Below the pieces are notes generated by a model. It was given only the letters and a program-made list of their open reading frames with translations, did not search any database and was not told where the DNA came from. Below, in pieces: positions 1 through 7,208 of a stretch of 13,521 nucleotides of DNA. Source of the DNA: an uncultured archaeon (GTDB lineage: Archaea > Halobacteriota > Methanosarcinia > Methanosarcinales > Methanoperedenaceae); assembly GCA_902386085.1 (NCBI GenBank), contig CABMIA010000004.1, forward strand, positions 1-13,521, read 5' to 3'. Position 1 is the stretch's first letter. Each line of letters opens with the position of its first letter. The position numbers and the translations under genes were made by a program.

Positions 1-1635
1 GCGGTCATTTGCCGCATTCAGAACCCTGAACCTGTATGCTTTCTGCCCGACTGGTAGATATGGGTATAGATTACCATTGATCACAGGTGAGTCCATGAAA
101 GCTTCGGGAACTATAGACGGATTGGGCGTCCCGGGATTCACTGAGTTCTCCCATGGGGCAGTGACCGGATTATACAGCGGGTTTGGAACAGGCCCGGTTG
201 TCGGTGATAAAAATGGCCAGACCCATAGACTGTAGTCCCATCTGCCCATCGCGTTTGCACCACCGAATCCGGGAGCCGGGTTCTGGTTGGGCATGTAAAC
301 ATGCGGGAACCATAGATCCGACCTGCTCGCGTTGAGCGCAAAATTCCATGTGGGATCTTCGGCTGCCAGTTGTGCTGCCGACGGCAGGAAAGTTTTATCC
401 TGAATGACCAGTGGAATCCCGAGATCAGGAAGGACTCCCTGAGTAATAAGCGCCTGTTCTACGGGATCAATATTCAGGTAAGGTGCTGCCTCACCTGCGT
501 AGACATCGAGGCGTGTAAGGCCATAGGCGTGGTCGTGGTAGAACATCAGCCTGGCACTCTGCTGGTTGGTATAATAAAATGTCAGCGTTCCCAGGGGCTC
601 GCTTCCATTGTCCATGTCAGGAACATACCTCACACTGACACCTTTAGGATAGTCGGTGACTTCCCCTGCCGGGGTCGTCCACTGGTGCTGCGTCCCATCG
701 CTGATCCAGGGCGTGTTGCCTCCGTGCAGGTGAAGAGTAGCCCTGTTCTGGGTATAATTCGCGGATTTTGTCCCATTGGGGCCCTGCCCCGCTCCCATTA
801 CGGTTTCATCCGTCGGGAGGAAAAGGTCGCCTCCTGCGCCAGTGGGAAGGTAGTTTGTGAACTTGACGCGCACGGGTCTGTTCTGCTGGGATACGATCAT
901 AGGCCCGAGGTAATGGGGAATATCAGTGGCAAAGACCTGTCCACCGGTGGCGTTCATTATATTAGCGCCATTAGGGTATTTCAGGGCAATGTGCCTGCTG
1001 ACACCTGCGTTCTTTGCAGTCTCGATCTGTACGTAACCCCGCAATGTGGTCGGGTTCAGGTCGGAATGCATCTTCTCTGTATATTCTACAAGGCCGATCT
1101 CGTAATAATCTGACCCGGCATATGTTGTATTATCCGCAACTGCCAAGGGTATGTACTGCCCGAGGTTGTTTGCGCCAAGGGGTCCAAGACCCGGCAGCGA
1201 GTCGACGAATTTCCTGATACCGCCGGATACTGTTCCTCCCGCACCGATTACCGGGAGCGGGCTGTTGGCATAGTTGGGTGTCGTGCCAAAGTAGTCAGGC
1301 ATTCCACCCGGATTGAGTACAGGTACGCTTACTGGCGCTGCAGCACCGGATTCAGCACGTGCTGCTGCAATCTGATCTGCCGCCGCTTTCCTCTGTTCGT
1401 TCGTCGTTAATCTAAATCTTTTTGGCGGAGCAGTAACAGTCCCATCACTTGCATTCACAGTCTGCGTGTACAATGAATTGTATGTTGCACTGTCCATTGA
1501 TGTGCCGGCAGGATCGCTGGCAGCTTTTGCAACATTATTATTCCATATCATTATTGTGGACAATATTCCTATTGCTAGTAATATTCCTAAAAATACTAGT
1601 TTAGGTTTTTCCACTCCTTTATTTTTTTTCAACAT
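1..1635 (-). CDS. Large secreted multicopper oxidase, N-terminal part (cut by window edge)
   Basis: The 545 residues visible here read without interruption to the left edge, so the C-terminus lies outside. The N-terminus has a lysine-rich start, a hydrophobic stretch (residues about 13-30) and a likely signal-peptidase site after AKA (residue 38), so the protein is probably exported or anchored outside. The first cupredoxin domain carries both of its trinuclear-copper motifs: HLHG at 302-305 and YHDHAYGLTRLDVYAG from 366. The stretch VINGNLYPYLPVGQ (about 518-531), followed by YRFRVLNA, matches the second-domain entry of the CotA / bilirubin-oxidase / phenoxazinone-synthase-like branch. The type 1 copper and remaining trinuclear ligands would lie beyond the edge. 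The family couples one-electron oxidation of phenols, Mn(II) or other metals to O2 reduction; the substrate cannot be told here. The ATG at 1635 is chosen because AGGAGGG lies just upstream. Family sure; substrate and completeness unknown. Confidence 0.93.
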   Translation of the reverse strand, partial: MLKKNKGVEKPKLVFLGILLAIGILSTIMIWNNNVAKAASDPAGTSMDSATYNSLYTQTVNASDGTVTAPPKRFRLTTNEQRKAAADQIAAARAESGAAAPVSVPVLNPGGMPDYFGTTPNYANSPLPVIGAGGTVSGGIRKFVDSLPGLGPLGANNLGQYIPLAVADNTTYAGSDYYEIGLVEYTEKMHSDLNPTTLRGYVQIETAKNAGVSRHIALKYPNGANIMNATGGQVFATDIPHYLGPMIVSQQNRPVRVKFTNYLPTGAGGDLFLPTDETVMGAGQGPNGTKSANYTQNRATLHLHGGNTPWISDGTQHQWTTPAGEVTDYPKGVSVRYVPDMDNGSEPLGTLTFYYTNQQSARLMFYHDHAYGLTRLDVYAGEAAPYLNIDPVEQALITQGVLPDLGIPLVIQDKTFLPSAAQLAAEDPTWNFALNASRSDLWFPHVYMPNQNPAPGFGGANAMGRWDYSLWVWPFLSPTTGPVPNPLYNPVTAPWENSVNPGTPNPSIVPEAFMDSPVINGNLYPYLPVGQKAYRFRVLNAANDR

Positions 1636-1655
1636 TTAACCCTCCTAATTTTCAT
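1629..1655 (-). CDS. Possible 8-codon leader ORF overlapping the oxidase start
   Basis: An ATG at 1655 is preceded by AAGGAGGG and opens the reading MKIRRVKC, ending at a TGA (1631-1629) that lies inside codons 2-3 of the oxidase. The oxidase start itself is preceded by a second, nearly identical Shine-Dalgarno. The two blocks share AGGAGGGTTAAATG at a 20-nt spacing, so the upstream one probably arose by tandem duplication. If translated, it would couple oxidase initiation to termination of the small ORF. It may equally be a silent by-product of the duplication. Confidence 0.35.
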   Translation of the reverse strand: MKIRRVKC

Positions 1656-1666
1656 TTAACCCTCCT
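1641..1666 (-). promoter_or_regulatory. Duplicated Shine-Dalgarno before the oxidase
   Basis: On the minus strand AGGAGGG occurs twice, each followed by TTAAATG, at a 20-nt spacing. The proximal copy decides the oxidase start at 1635. The distal copy serves an 8-codon frame that is not in phase with the oxidase. Confidence 0.75.
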
Positions 1667-1732
1667 TAATTTAACTCAAAGGCAGCCATGTCAAAGCAAA
1701 TTTCCTTTTTTAATGGAGGCATTATACGCCAA

Positions 1733-1809
1733 CAGGCGAAGTACTTTTTATTCAAGACACCCCCTTCCATCAGGCAAAGTACTTTTTACTTAAGGACACT
1801 CCCCGCCAT
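1733..1809. repeat. Two tandem imperfect 38/39-bp repeats in the oxidase leader
   Basis: Copy one (1733-1770) and copy two (1771-1809) are directly adjacent. They share CAGGC(A/G)AAGTACTTTTTA, then a diverged middle, then a C-rich end finishing in CCAT. They lie downstream of the TATA-like box, so they would be transcribed as part of the oxidase leader. They could be protein- or RNA-level regulatory sites; no known family is recognised. Confidence 0.7.
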
Positions 1810-1838
1810 TAAGTAAGAGGTATATTTCCTTCTCATCA

Positions 1839-1846
1839 TATATAAA
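1839..1846 (-). promoter_or_regulatory. TATA-like box for the oxidase
   Basis: The minus strand reads CATATTTATATATGATG, a good match to the archaeal TATA element. A start of transcription would be expected about 25 nt downstream, near 1815, just before the tandem repeats. Confidence 0.5.
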
Positions 1847-1940
1847 TATGTCGCTGACTAAAATTTAAATCACCATTTTAAATCCGGGCGCCCCGGGAAT
1901 CCTCATATATCAGGATTATCCAAACCTTTTCAGCTTTTGC

Positions 1941-1950
1941 AAAAAAAAAA
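1941..1950 (-). terminator. Oligo-T terminator after the surface-protein gene
   Basis: A run of ten T on the minus strand begins 18 nt after the TGA of the upstream surface-protein gene. Oligo-T tracts end transcription in archaea. This one would separate that transcript from the oxidase transcript. Confidence 0.55.
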
Positions 1951-1968
1951 GATCGGATGATGTTTCCA

Positions 1969-3729
1969 TCACCCAGTAAAGTACATGGTTACCACGGTTA
2001 TTGCATCGAGTCTTATAATTATTCCGGCGAAATAGTCCGTGACCGCCTGGATTGCCTCGTTCCTCTCAATCCTGCCATCGTGGTTGCTGTCGTACCTTGT
2101 GAGTAAATCCCCACCTGTACCTGAGGTACCGGTAACGTTAATACTTGCAGTTCCCGATACCACCCCTGTGTTACCCAGGTCATCTTTGAAAGTACCGCTT
2201 ATCGGATAGGTTCCGTTGGTCAATGGCGCTGTCAGCGAATAATCTATCTCACCGCTGCCGATCTGGGTAAAGGTGTACAGGTTACCTGCGTGGATCACTC
2301 CCACCGCTGTCCCGATGAAAGTAAAACCCTGCGGGATTACCTCAGTTACCTGATAACCCGGCTGGTTAAAGACCGTGGAAGGCGAGGGTATCAGCGTGAT
2401 ATTCACCACATTTCCCTGCTGTACCGTGGAAGGCGAGATGCTTCTCGTCACACTTCCATTGCTGGGTTGTACCGATGCTACATTTACAATACGGCTTGCT
2501 GATGTGGCAGGAACGTTAGATCCTGAAACACTGACTGTGACGTTCATTGCCCCGGTGCCTGCCGCCTGTACGTTCCATGAAACCTGTGCCTGTGCGCCCG
2601 GAGCCAGATCCTCAACATGCTTAACCGAAGTCTCTCCAGGAACAAGTACCAGCCCCGATGGAATAACAAGAGAAGAACTTATATTCATCACTTCCATGGT
2701 TGCTGTGTTCTGGATGTAAGCAGTTATCGTAAATGCATCTCCAGATGTCACGTTTGTCGGCGATGATATACCCAGTGAAAGAATGCCCGGACTAACCGTT
2801 ACTCCGCCCAGACCATAGGCTGTGGAATACTCGACATTCCCGCCAGGCTGAATAACGACCGGGTTCCAGTAAACCGCAAACGCACTGTCCCCGTTGCGTA
2901 CACCCCATTGTACACTATAATTCCACGGTGCATCGTAGAGATGACGCCAGTTAGCCATAATGAATCTGTTCGGCGGGGATATGGATAGCGTTCCCTGGGA
3001 GAATATAGTCGGGCTTGACAGGGAATCGAATGCCTGGAAATAAGCCGGGACATCGCTGCCGTTAAATTCCCTCTCCGTGGTGACATCTCCCACGCCGGGT
3101 ACCTTGAAAGGCGCAGCATCGTTTGAGCCGAGCATCGTGTCAAACAAAAACCTGGCACCAGCACTGTGGGCGACACTGCCATAATTTACAAGAGAAACTT
3201 TAAACAGTGCAGTATCCTCCCTTCCTGTGGTGGAGCTGTTTGTGGGTAAAATTTTCTGGATAATGCCAATATCCCCTATACGCCATACTGTATATATCAC
3301 ATTGTCAGAAGATATCGGACCTGAAACCCTGTATGCATCCATGCTTGTCACTTTTGTATAATAATCAGTTCCATCGATCCTGACTGTCAGATACGAAGTC
3401 CACGGGGTGGCGGGATACCCGTATAAAAGTGCTTTATTGGCTGAGGTTGTGAGGTTCGGATCCCCTCCTGTTGTGCCCATAACGTATGTCCCGGGAGGGG
3501 CAACCACGATGCCTATATAACTATTTGTAACCTGGACAATATCTGTTCCCGGAGGGGGCGTTGCGGTCACAGTCGGTGCCGGCTCTGCGGCTGCAATACT
3601 GACCCCTGTTGACTGCGTTGTGGATGAGGCCGCATATGCACCCCCTGCCAGCAGCAGAAGCGCCAAAGTAATTATTCCAAATTCTATTCTGATGGGGCAT
3701 CCCCCATAGACACTTTTTTTTATACTCAT
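1969..3729 (-). CDS. Secreted surface protein with beta-sandwich domains and EF-hand/dockerin-like C-terminus
   Basis: 586 residues. A basic start and hydrophobic stretch (about 13-29) end in a likely cleavage site after AYA (33), followed by a Ser/Thr/Pro-rich linker to about 62. Residues about 63-310 form an unrecognised, beta-rich globular region. About 315-420 resembles a CARDB/adhesin-type Ig-like domain, and 425-535 (opening SVTRSISPSTVQQGN) a second beta-sandwich of the kind found in archaeal surface proteins with DUF11-like folds. The C-terminus (540-586) is one EF-hand/half-dockerin: DSNHDGRIERNE at 547-558 has the full set of Ca-binding positions, followed by two short helices ending YFTG. 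The same module occurs in both NosD-like proteins of this window. Several N-x-S/T sites suggest glycosylation. GGGGAGAT just before the ATG supports the start. Likely role: cell-surface binding or scaffold protein; ligand unknown. Confidence 0.85.
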   Translation of the reverse strand: MSIKKSVYGGCPIRIEFGIITLALLLLAGGAYAASSTTQSTGVSIAAAEPAPTVTATPPPGTDIVQVTNSYIGIVVAPPGTYVMGTTGGDPNLTTSANKALLYGYPATPWTSYLTVRIDGTDYYTKVTSMDAYRVSGPISSDNVIYTVWRIGDIGIIQKILPTNSSTTGREDTALFKVSLVNYGSVAHSAGARFLFDTMLGSNDAAPFKVPGVGDVTTEREFNGSDVPAYFQAFDSLSSPTIFSQGTLSISPPNRFIMANWRHLYDAPWNYSVQWGVRNGDSAFAVYWNPVVIQPGGNVEYSTAYGLGGVTVSPGILSLGISSPTNVTSGDAFTITAYIQNTATMEVMNISSSLVIPSGLVLVPGETSVKHVEDLAPGAQAQVSWNVQAAGTGAMNVTVSVSGSNVPATSASRIVNVASVQPSNGSVTRSISPSTVQQGNVVNITLIPSPSTVFNQPGYQVTEVIPQGFTFIGTAVGVIHAGNLYTFTQIGSGEIDYSLTAPLTNGTYPISGTFKDDLGNTGVVSGTASINVTGTSGTGGDLLTRYDSNHDGRIERNEAIQAVTDYFAGIIIRLDAITVVTMYFTG

Positions 3730-3813
3730 GCTTTATCTCCCCTATTGCCTCGAAATACTCCCGTTTCACTATAATGGCAATACTATTTGAATTATAAAGA
3801 AAATAAACCTTGG

Positions 3814-3823
3814 AGTATAAAGC
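3814..3823 (-). promoter_or_regulatory. TATA-like box for the surface-protein gene
   Basis: The minus strand reads CGAAAAAGCTTTATACTCC. A purine-rich stretch like an archaeal BRE precedes TTTATACT, about 85-95 nt before the ATG. The gap also holds an AT-rich inverted repeat AATTATA/TATAATT (3841-3861) just upstream of this box, which may be an operator or simply AT-rich spacer. Confidence 0.45.
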
Positions 3824-3924
3824 TTTTTCGCAAACAAAATAATTATAATTATTGTATAATTAATGTGATTCCAAAATAAATCGGAAATGGAAGAGGCGAT
3901 GTGGATTTTCGAAAACTGCCAATT

Positions 3925-6900
3925 CTAGATTGCAGATGGGACGTTTCTTGAAACCGCCATCTTCATCTTTACATCCTCGACATCCCAATCCTTTACAAGG
4001 CCGCCCTTTACTTCGATATCCCTATCCATCACCAGCGACTTTGCCCTTATTTCGCCTGCTATGAAATCCTTTAGCCTTAAGACAAGTTCCAGTACCTTTG
4101 CGTCCCTGATTTCCACGAGCGCGTCAATCTCTTCTTCCACCGCAAGGTCAAGTTCCTTTCGCATATCCTGTATCCTTCTGATGACCTCGCGGGCATAACC
4201 TTCGGATTCGATCTCGCTTGTAAGCTCTGTGTCCACGTACACGTCCCCTGCCGAAAATGCTGCCTGCGCGATCGCGGGCGGAATTGTGTCCCTGAAGCTC
4301 ACCATATCTTCTGTGATGGTCCAGTTCCCAAGTCCGAAACTTCCAGCCTCTTTGATCGCCTGCTTAACTTTCCTTCCGTCTGCTTTCTTTAGCTCTGCTA
4401 TTACCCTGCCAGCTTCTTTTTTAAAAGCCGGGCCTATAGCTGCCGGACCAGGCACCACTTCAACGCCTAGTTCATTCCATGTCTCACCTGCGGCAAGCAG
4501 CACTATTTCCTTTGCATTGGTCTGTTCCTTTAACACGGATCCAAGGCTTTTTACAGCACCTGCGACCTCATCGTTCCTTGGTGCAACCACGATCCTTTTC
4601 ACAGGCCACCTGAGTTTTCTTTTCAATTTCTGCCTTGCATTGGAGGAAGCTTCCACGATTTCCCGGATGACACTCATCTGCATCTCAAGCCCTGTATCGA
4701 TGAACTCTTCATTCGGCACAACCCATTCGCACATGTGGACGCTCAAAGGCGCATCCGGATCAACATTCCTCACAAGATTCCGGTACATCTCTTCCGAAAT
4801 ATGCGGCGCAAAAGGCGCTATGAGCTTTGTCAGGGTGACGAGAACCTCATACAGGGTATAATACGCAGCCAGCTTATCGGGGTCATTTGCCTCGCGCCAT
4901 GTTCGCGGACGGATGAGCTGGATGTACCAGCGCGACAGGTCTTCAAGTATGAACTCTGAGATCGGCCGTGTGGCTTTATGGAGATTGTACTCGGAAATTG
5001 CATCATCCACCTGTTTTATGAGCGTCTGTATCCTTGAGAGGATCCACTTATCCTCGGGGCGCAGCGCCTCCGGGATTTCTTTCATCGCCTGGGGATCGAA
5101 GTTATCAATGATCATGTATGGTAGAGGGAAACGGTACACGTTCCAGAGGATATTCAGCATCCTGTGAACATTGCCAACCTCATCCCAGCTAAATTTGAGA
5201 TCTTCCCACGGGGCGTTTTGCGAAAGCACATAGAAACGCAATGCTTCTGCGCCGACCTTTGCCACCACCTCTTCAGGCGATACGACGTTGCCGAGGCTTT
5301 TTGACATCTTCTTGCCTTCGGTGTCAAGTGTGAAACCGTGCATCAGCACGCTCTTATACGGCGCCTTCCCGAACGCAATCATACCTGCGCCAAGCTGGGA
5401 ATAAAACCAGCCGCGCGTCTGGTCATGGCCTTCTGTGATGAAATCCGCAGGCCACCACTCTTTAAATGCTTTATCCTCATGGGGATAATTCAAAGTTGCC
5501 CATGATGCCACCGCGGAATCAAACCACACGTCAAAGACATCCGGAACCCGGCTCATCCGCGCGCCGCATTTGCATTTGATATGGATATTATCTACATTCG
5601 GCCTGTGCAGGTCGGGAAGCTTCGGTACACCGGCCCGTTTTTCAAGTTCAAATCTTGTTCCCATCCCTTCTTTTTCACCGCAGGATTCGCATATCCACAC
5701 CGGAATGGGAATTCCCCAGTATCTCTGGCGGGAAATGCACCAGTCGCGCGACCCGGCGACCCAGTCTGCAAACCGCGCCGAACCCGCCCACTCGGGGTAC
5801 CATTTGACTTTCGAAATCTCGTCCAGCATTTTTTCCTTCAGGTCAGTGACTTTCAAAAACCACTGTTCAGTGGCAAGAAATATGATCGGGGTCTTGCACC
5901 GCCAGCAGTGCCCGTACCTGTGTGAGATCTTGCCGCTGGCAAGGAGCAGGTTCCTGTCAGTCAGGTCATCAAGAACGACAGTATTTGCTTCCCTGACGTG
6001 CATGCCCCTGTATTCTCCCGCTTCTTCCGTATATCTGCCGTCCGGCCCCACGGGGCAGAATATCGGAAGGTTGTTTTTCATGCCAAGTTCAAAGTCATCT
6101 ATGCCATGGCCCGGCGCTATGTGAACGCATCCGGTATTCTCGGCTGTTACGAAATCAGCCATGAAAACATTATGCTTGAACTCCTTTTGTTTGGGTACTT
6201 TGTCACCCAGGGGATGCATATATTCAAGCTCTATATCCTCGCCAAGCACGGTTTCGAGTACTTCGTAGTCCTTGTACCTACCCTGTTTCAGGACGTTTGC
6301 CATAAGCGCCTCTGCCATTATCAGGATTTCTTCTTTGCCGTCCTTTACAACCCTGATTTTCACATACTCAAAAGACGGATGCACTGCCACAGCAATATTG
6401 GCAGGGATGGTCCAGGGCGTTGTCGTCCATATCACAATGAATGTGTTTTCCTCGTTTTTGAGCGGGAATTTTATATACACCGAAGGGTCGGTCTCATCCG
6501 CGTATTCCACTTCCGAATCCGCTATCGCAGTCTCGCATCTCGGGCACCAGTTCACCACGCGCAGCCCTTTTTCAAGAAGATTTTTTTCATGCGCCTGTTT
6601 CAGCGTCCACCAGGCAGCCTCGATATATTCATCGCGCAGCGTCATGTACGGGTCTTTCCAGTTAAGCCATACCCCGAGATTCTTAAACTGCGCAGTCATC
6701 TCATCCCGATGGGTTAGCGCAAACTCCTTGCATTTTGCCACGAAATTGCCCACACCGTATTTCTCGATATCCTTTTTTGATTTGAAGCCGAGCACGCCTT
6801 CAACCTTTACCTCGATGGGAAGGCCGTGCATATCCCATCCCGCGCGGTCAAGGACATGAAAACCGTTCATGGATTTGTAGCGCAGTATCGAATCCTTTAT

Positions 6901-7086
6901 TATCTTGTTCCATGCAGTGCCAAGATGTATCCGTCCAGTGGTATAAGGGGGGCCGTCCACGAAAAAGAACTTCTTGCCGTTCTTCCTGAGTTCCCTGACT
7001 TTAGAATAAGCATCTATTTCATCCCAGAATTTCTGGATTTCCTGGTCTATGAGTTTTGCATCGTATTGCGAAGCCTCTTTTAGCAT
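3925..7086 (-). CDS. ileS: Isoleucyl-tRNA synthetase
   Basis: 1053 residues, the usual length for archaeal/eukaryotic-type cytoplasmic IleRS. It charges tRNA-Ile with isoleucine using ATP. The class I signatures are in place: HLGT (the archaeal form of HIGH) at 54-57 in [13 protein letters not shown], and KMSKS at 593-597. The CP1 editing domain shows WTTTPWT (220-226) and [12 protein letters not shown] (321-332), with the aspartate used to clear mischarged valine. CxxC pairs occur at 181-184 (WCPRCE) and 394-397 (HCWRCK), and cysteines at 466-508 (CESCG, CKCG) suggest a further zinc site. The [20 protein letters not shown] and tRNA-binding C-terminal parts are intact. ATG at 7086 has GGAG 8 nt upstream. 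It sits alone between secreted-protein genes with its own gaps, so it is probably a separate transcript. Confidence 0.98.
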   Translation of the reverse strand: MLKEASQYDAKLIDQEIQKFWDEIDAYSKVRELRKNGKKFFFVDGPPYTTGRIHLGTAWNKIIKDSILRYKSMNGFHVLDRAGWDMHGLPIEVKVEGVLGFKSKKDIEKYGVGNFVAKCKEFALTHRDEMTAQFKNLGVWLNWKDPYMTLRDEYIEAAWWTLKQAHEKNLLEKGLRVVNWCPRCETAIADSEVEYADETDPSVYIKFPLKNEENTFIVIWTTTPWTIPANIAVAVHPSFEYVKIRVVKDGKEEILIMAEALMANVLKQGRYKDYEVLETVLGEDIELEYMHPLGDKVPKQKEFKHNVFMADFVTAENTGCVHIAPGHGIDDFELGMKNNLPIFCPVGPDGRYTEEAGEYRGMHVREANTVVLDDLTDRNLLLASGKISHRYGHCWRCKTPIIFLATEQWFLKVTDLKEKMLDEISKVKWYPEWAGSARFADWVAGSRDWCISRQRYWGIPIPVWICESCGEKEGMGTRFELEKRAGVPKLPDLHRPNVDNIHIKCKCGARMSRVPDVFDVWFDSAVASWATLNYPHEDKAFKEWWPADFITEGHDQTRGWFYSQLGAGMIAFGKAPYKSVLMHGFTLDTEGKKMSKSLGNVVSPEEVVAKVGAEALRFYVLSQNAPWEDLKFSWDEVGNVHRMLNILWNVYRFPLPYMIIDNFDPQAMKEIPEALRPEDKWILSRIQTLIKQVDDAISEYNLHKATRPISEFILEDLSRWYIQLIRPRTWREANDPDKLAAYYTLYEVLVTLTKLIAPFAPHISEEMYRNLVRNVDPDAPLSVHMCEWVVPNEEFIDTGLEMQMSVIREIVEASSNARQKLKRKLRWPVKRIVVAPRNDEVAGAVKSLGSVLKEQTNAKEIVLLAAGETWNELGVEVVPGPAAIGPAFKKEAGRVIAELKKADGRKVKQAIKEAGSFGLGNWTITEDMVSFRDTIPPAIAQAAFSAGDVYVDTELTSEIESEGYAREVIRRIQDMRKELDLAVEEEIDALVEIRDAKVLELVLRLKDFIAGEIRAKSLVMDRDIEVKGGLVKDWDVEDVKMKMAVSRNVPSAI

Positions 7087-7151
7087 AAGGTGATCTCCAT
7101 GGAATGGGGGTTAGTAATGTGATAATGCAATTAAAACTTATGGTTTTGGAA

Positions 7152-7159
7152 ATTTTAAA
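7152..7159 (-). promoter_or_regulatory. Possible TATA-like box for ileS
   Basis: In the 122-bp gap before ileS the minus strand reads CCGGTTTAAAATTTCC, a plausible BRE/TATA about 65 nt before the ATG. The rest of the gap shows no gene or clear terminator. Confidence 0.35.
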
Positions 7160-7208
7160 CCGGCGATAAAATACCGCTGCTCCTCCGAATTTTATGTCAG
7201 GTGTGTTT

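Larger units (their letters stand above)
1636..1968 (-). promoter_or_regulatory. 333-bp gap before the oxidase: promoter and complex leader
   Basis: Read on the minus strand from the end of the upstream surface-protein gene, this gap holds: a T10 run; an inverted repeat AATCCT/AGGATT (1898-1916); a GC-rich near-palindrome (CCGGGCGCCCCGG, from 1884); two direct GATTTAAA copies (1877-1884 and 1864-1871); a TATA-like box (1839-1846); two tandem 38-bp repeats; and a duplicated Shine-Dalgarno/ATG. No convincing protein gene is seen. A 34-codon ORF (1666-1770) ends just before the upstream Shine-Dalgarno but has no ribosome site of its own. The density of elements suggests the oxidase has its own regulated transcript with a leader of about 180 nt. 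This is inference from sequence layout. Confidence 0.6.

Noticed and set aside
370-1113. 247-codon open frame on the plus strand
   Set aside because: It lies wholly opposite the multicopper oxidase, whose copper motifs and continuous homology-like signatures are on the minus strand. Its translation shows no recognisable domain.
1666-1770. 34-codon minus-strand ORF in the oxidase leader (starts MEGGVLNKKYF)
   Set aside because: It ends just before the distal Shine-Dalgarno, but there is no ribosome site before its ATG and the start is part of the tandem repeat. It was kept only as a remark.
3841-3861. AATTATA/TATAATT inverted repeat as a terminator for ileS
   Set aside because: The stem is only AT pairs and lies about 60-85 nt after the ileS stop without an oligo-T run, so it is a weak candidate. 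It is mentioned only with the promoter next to it.
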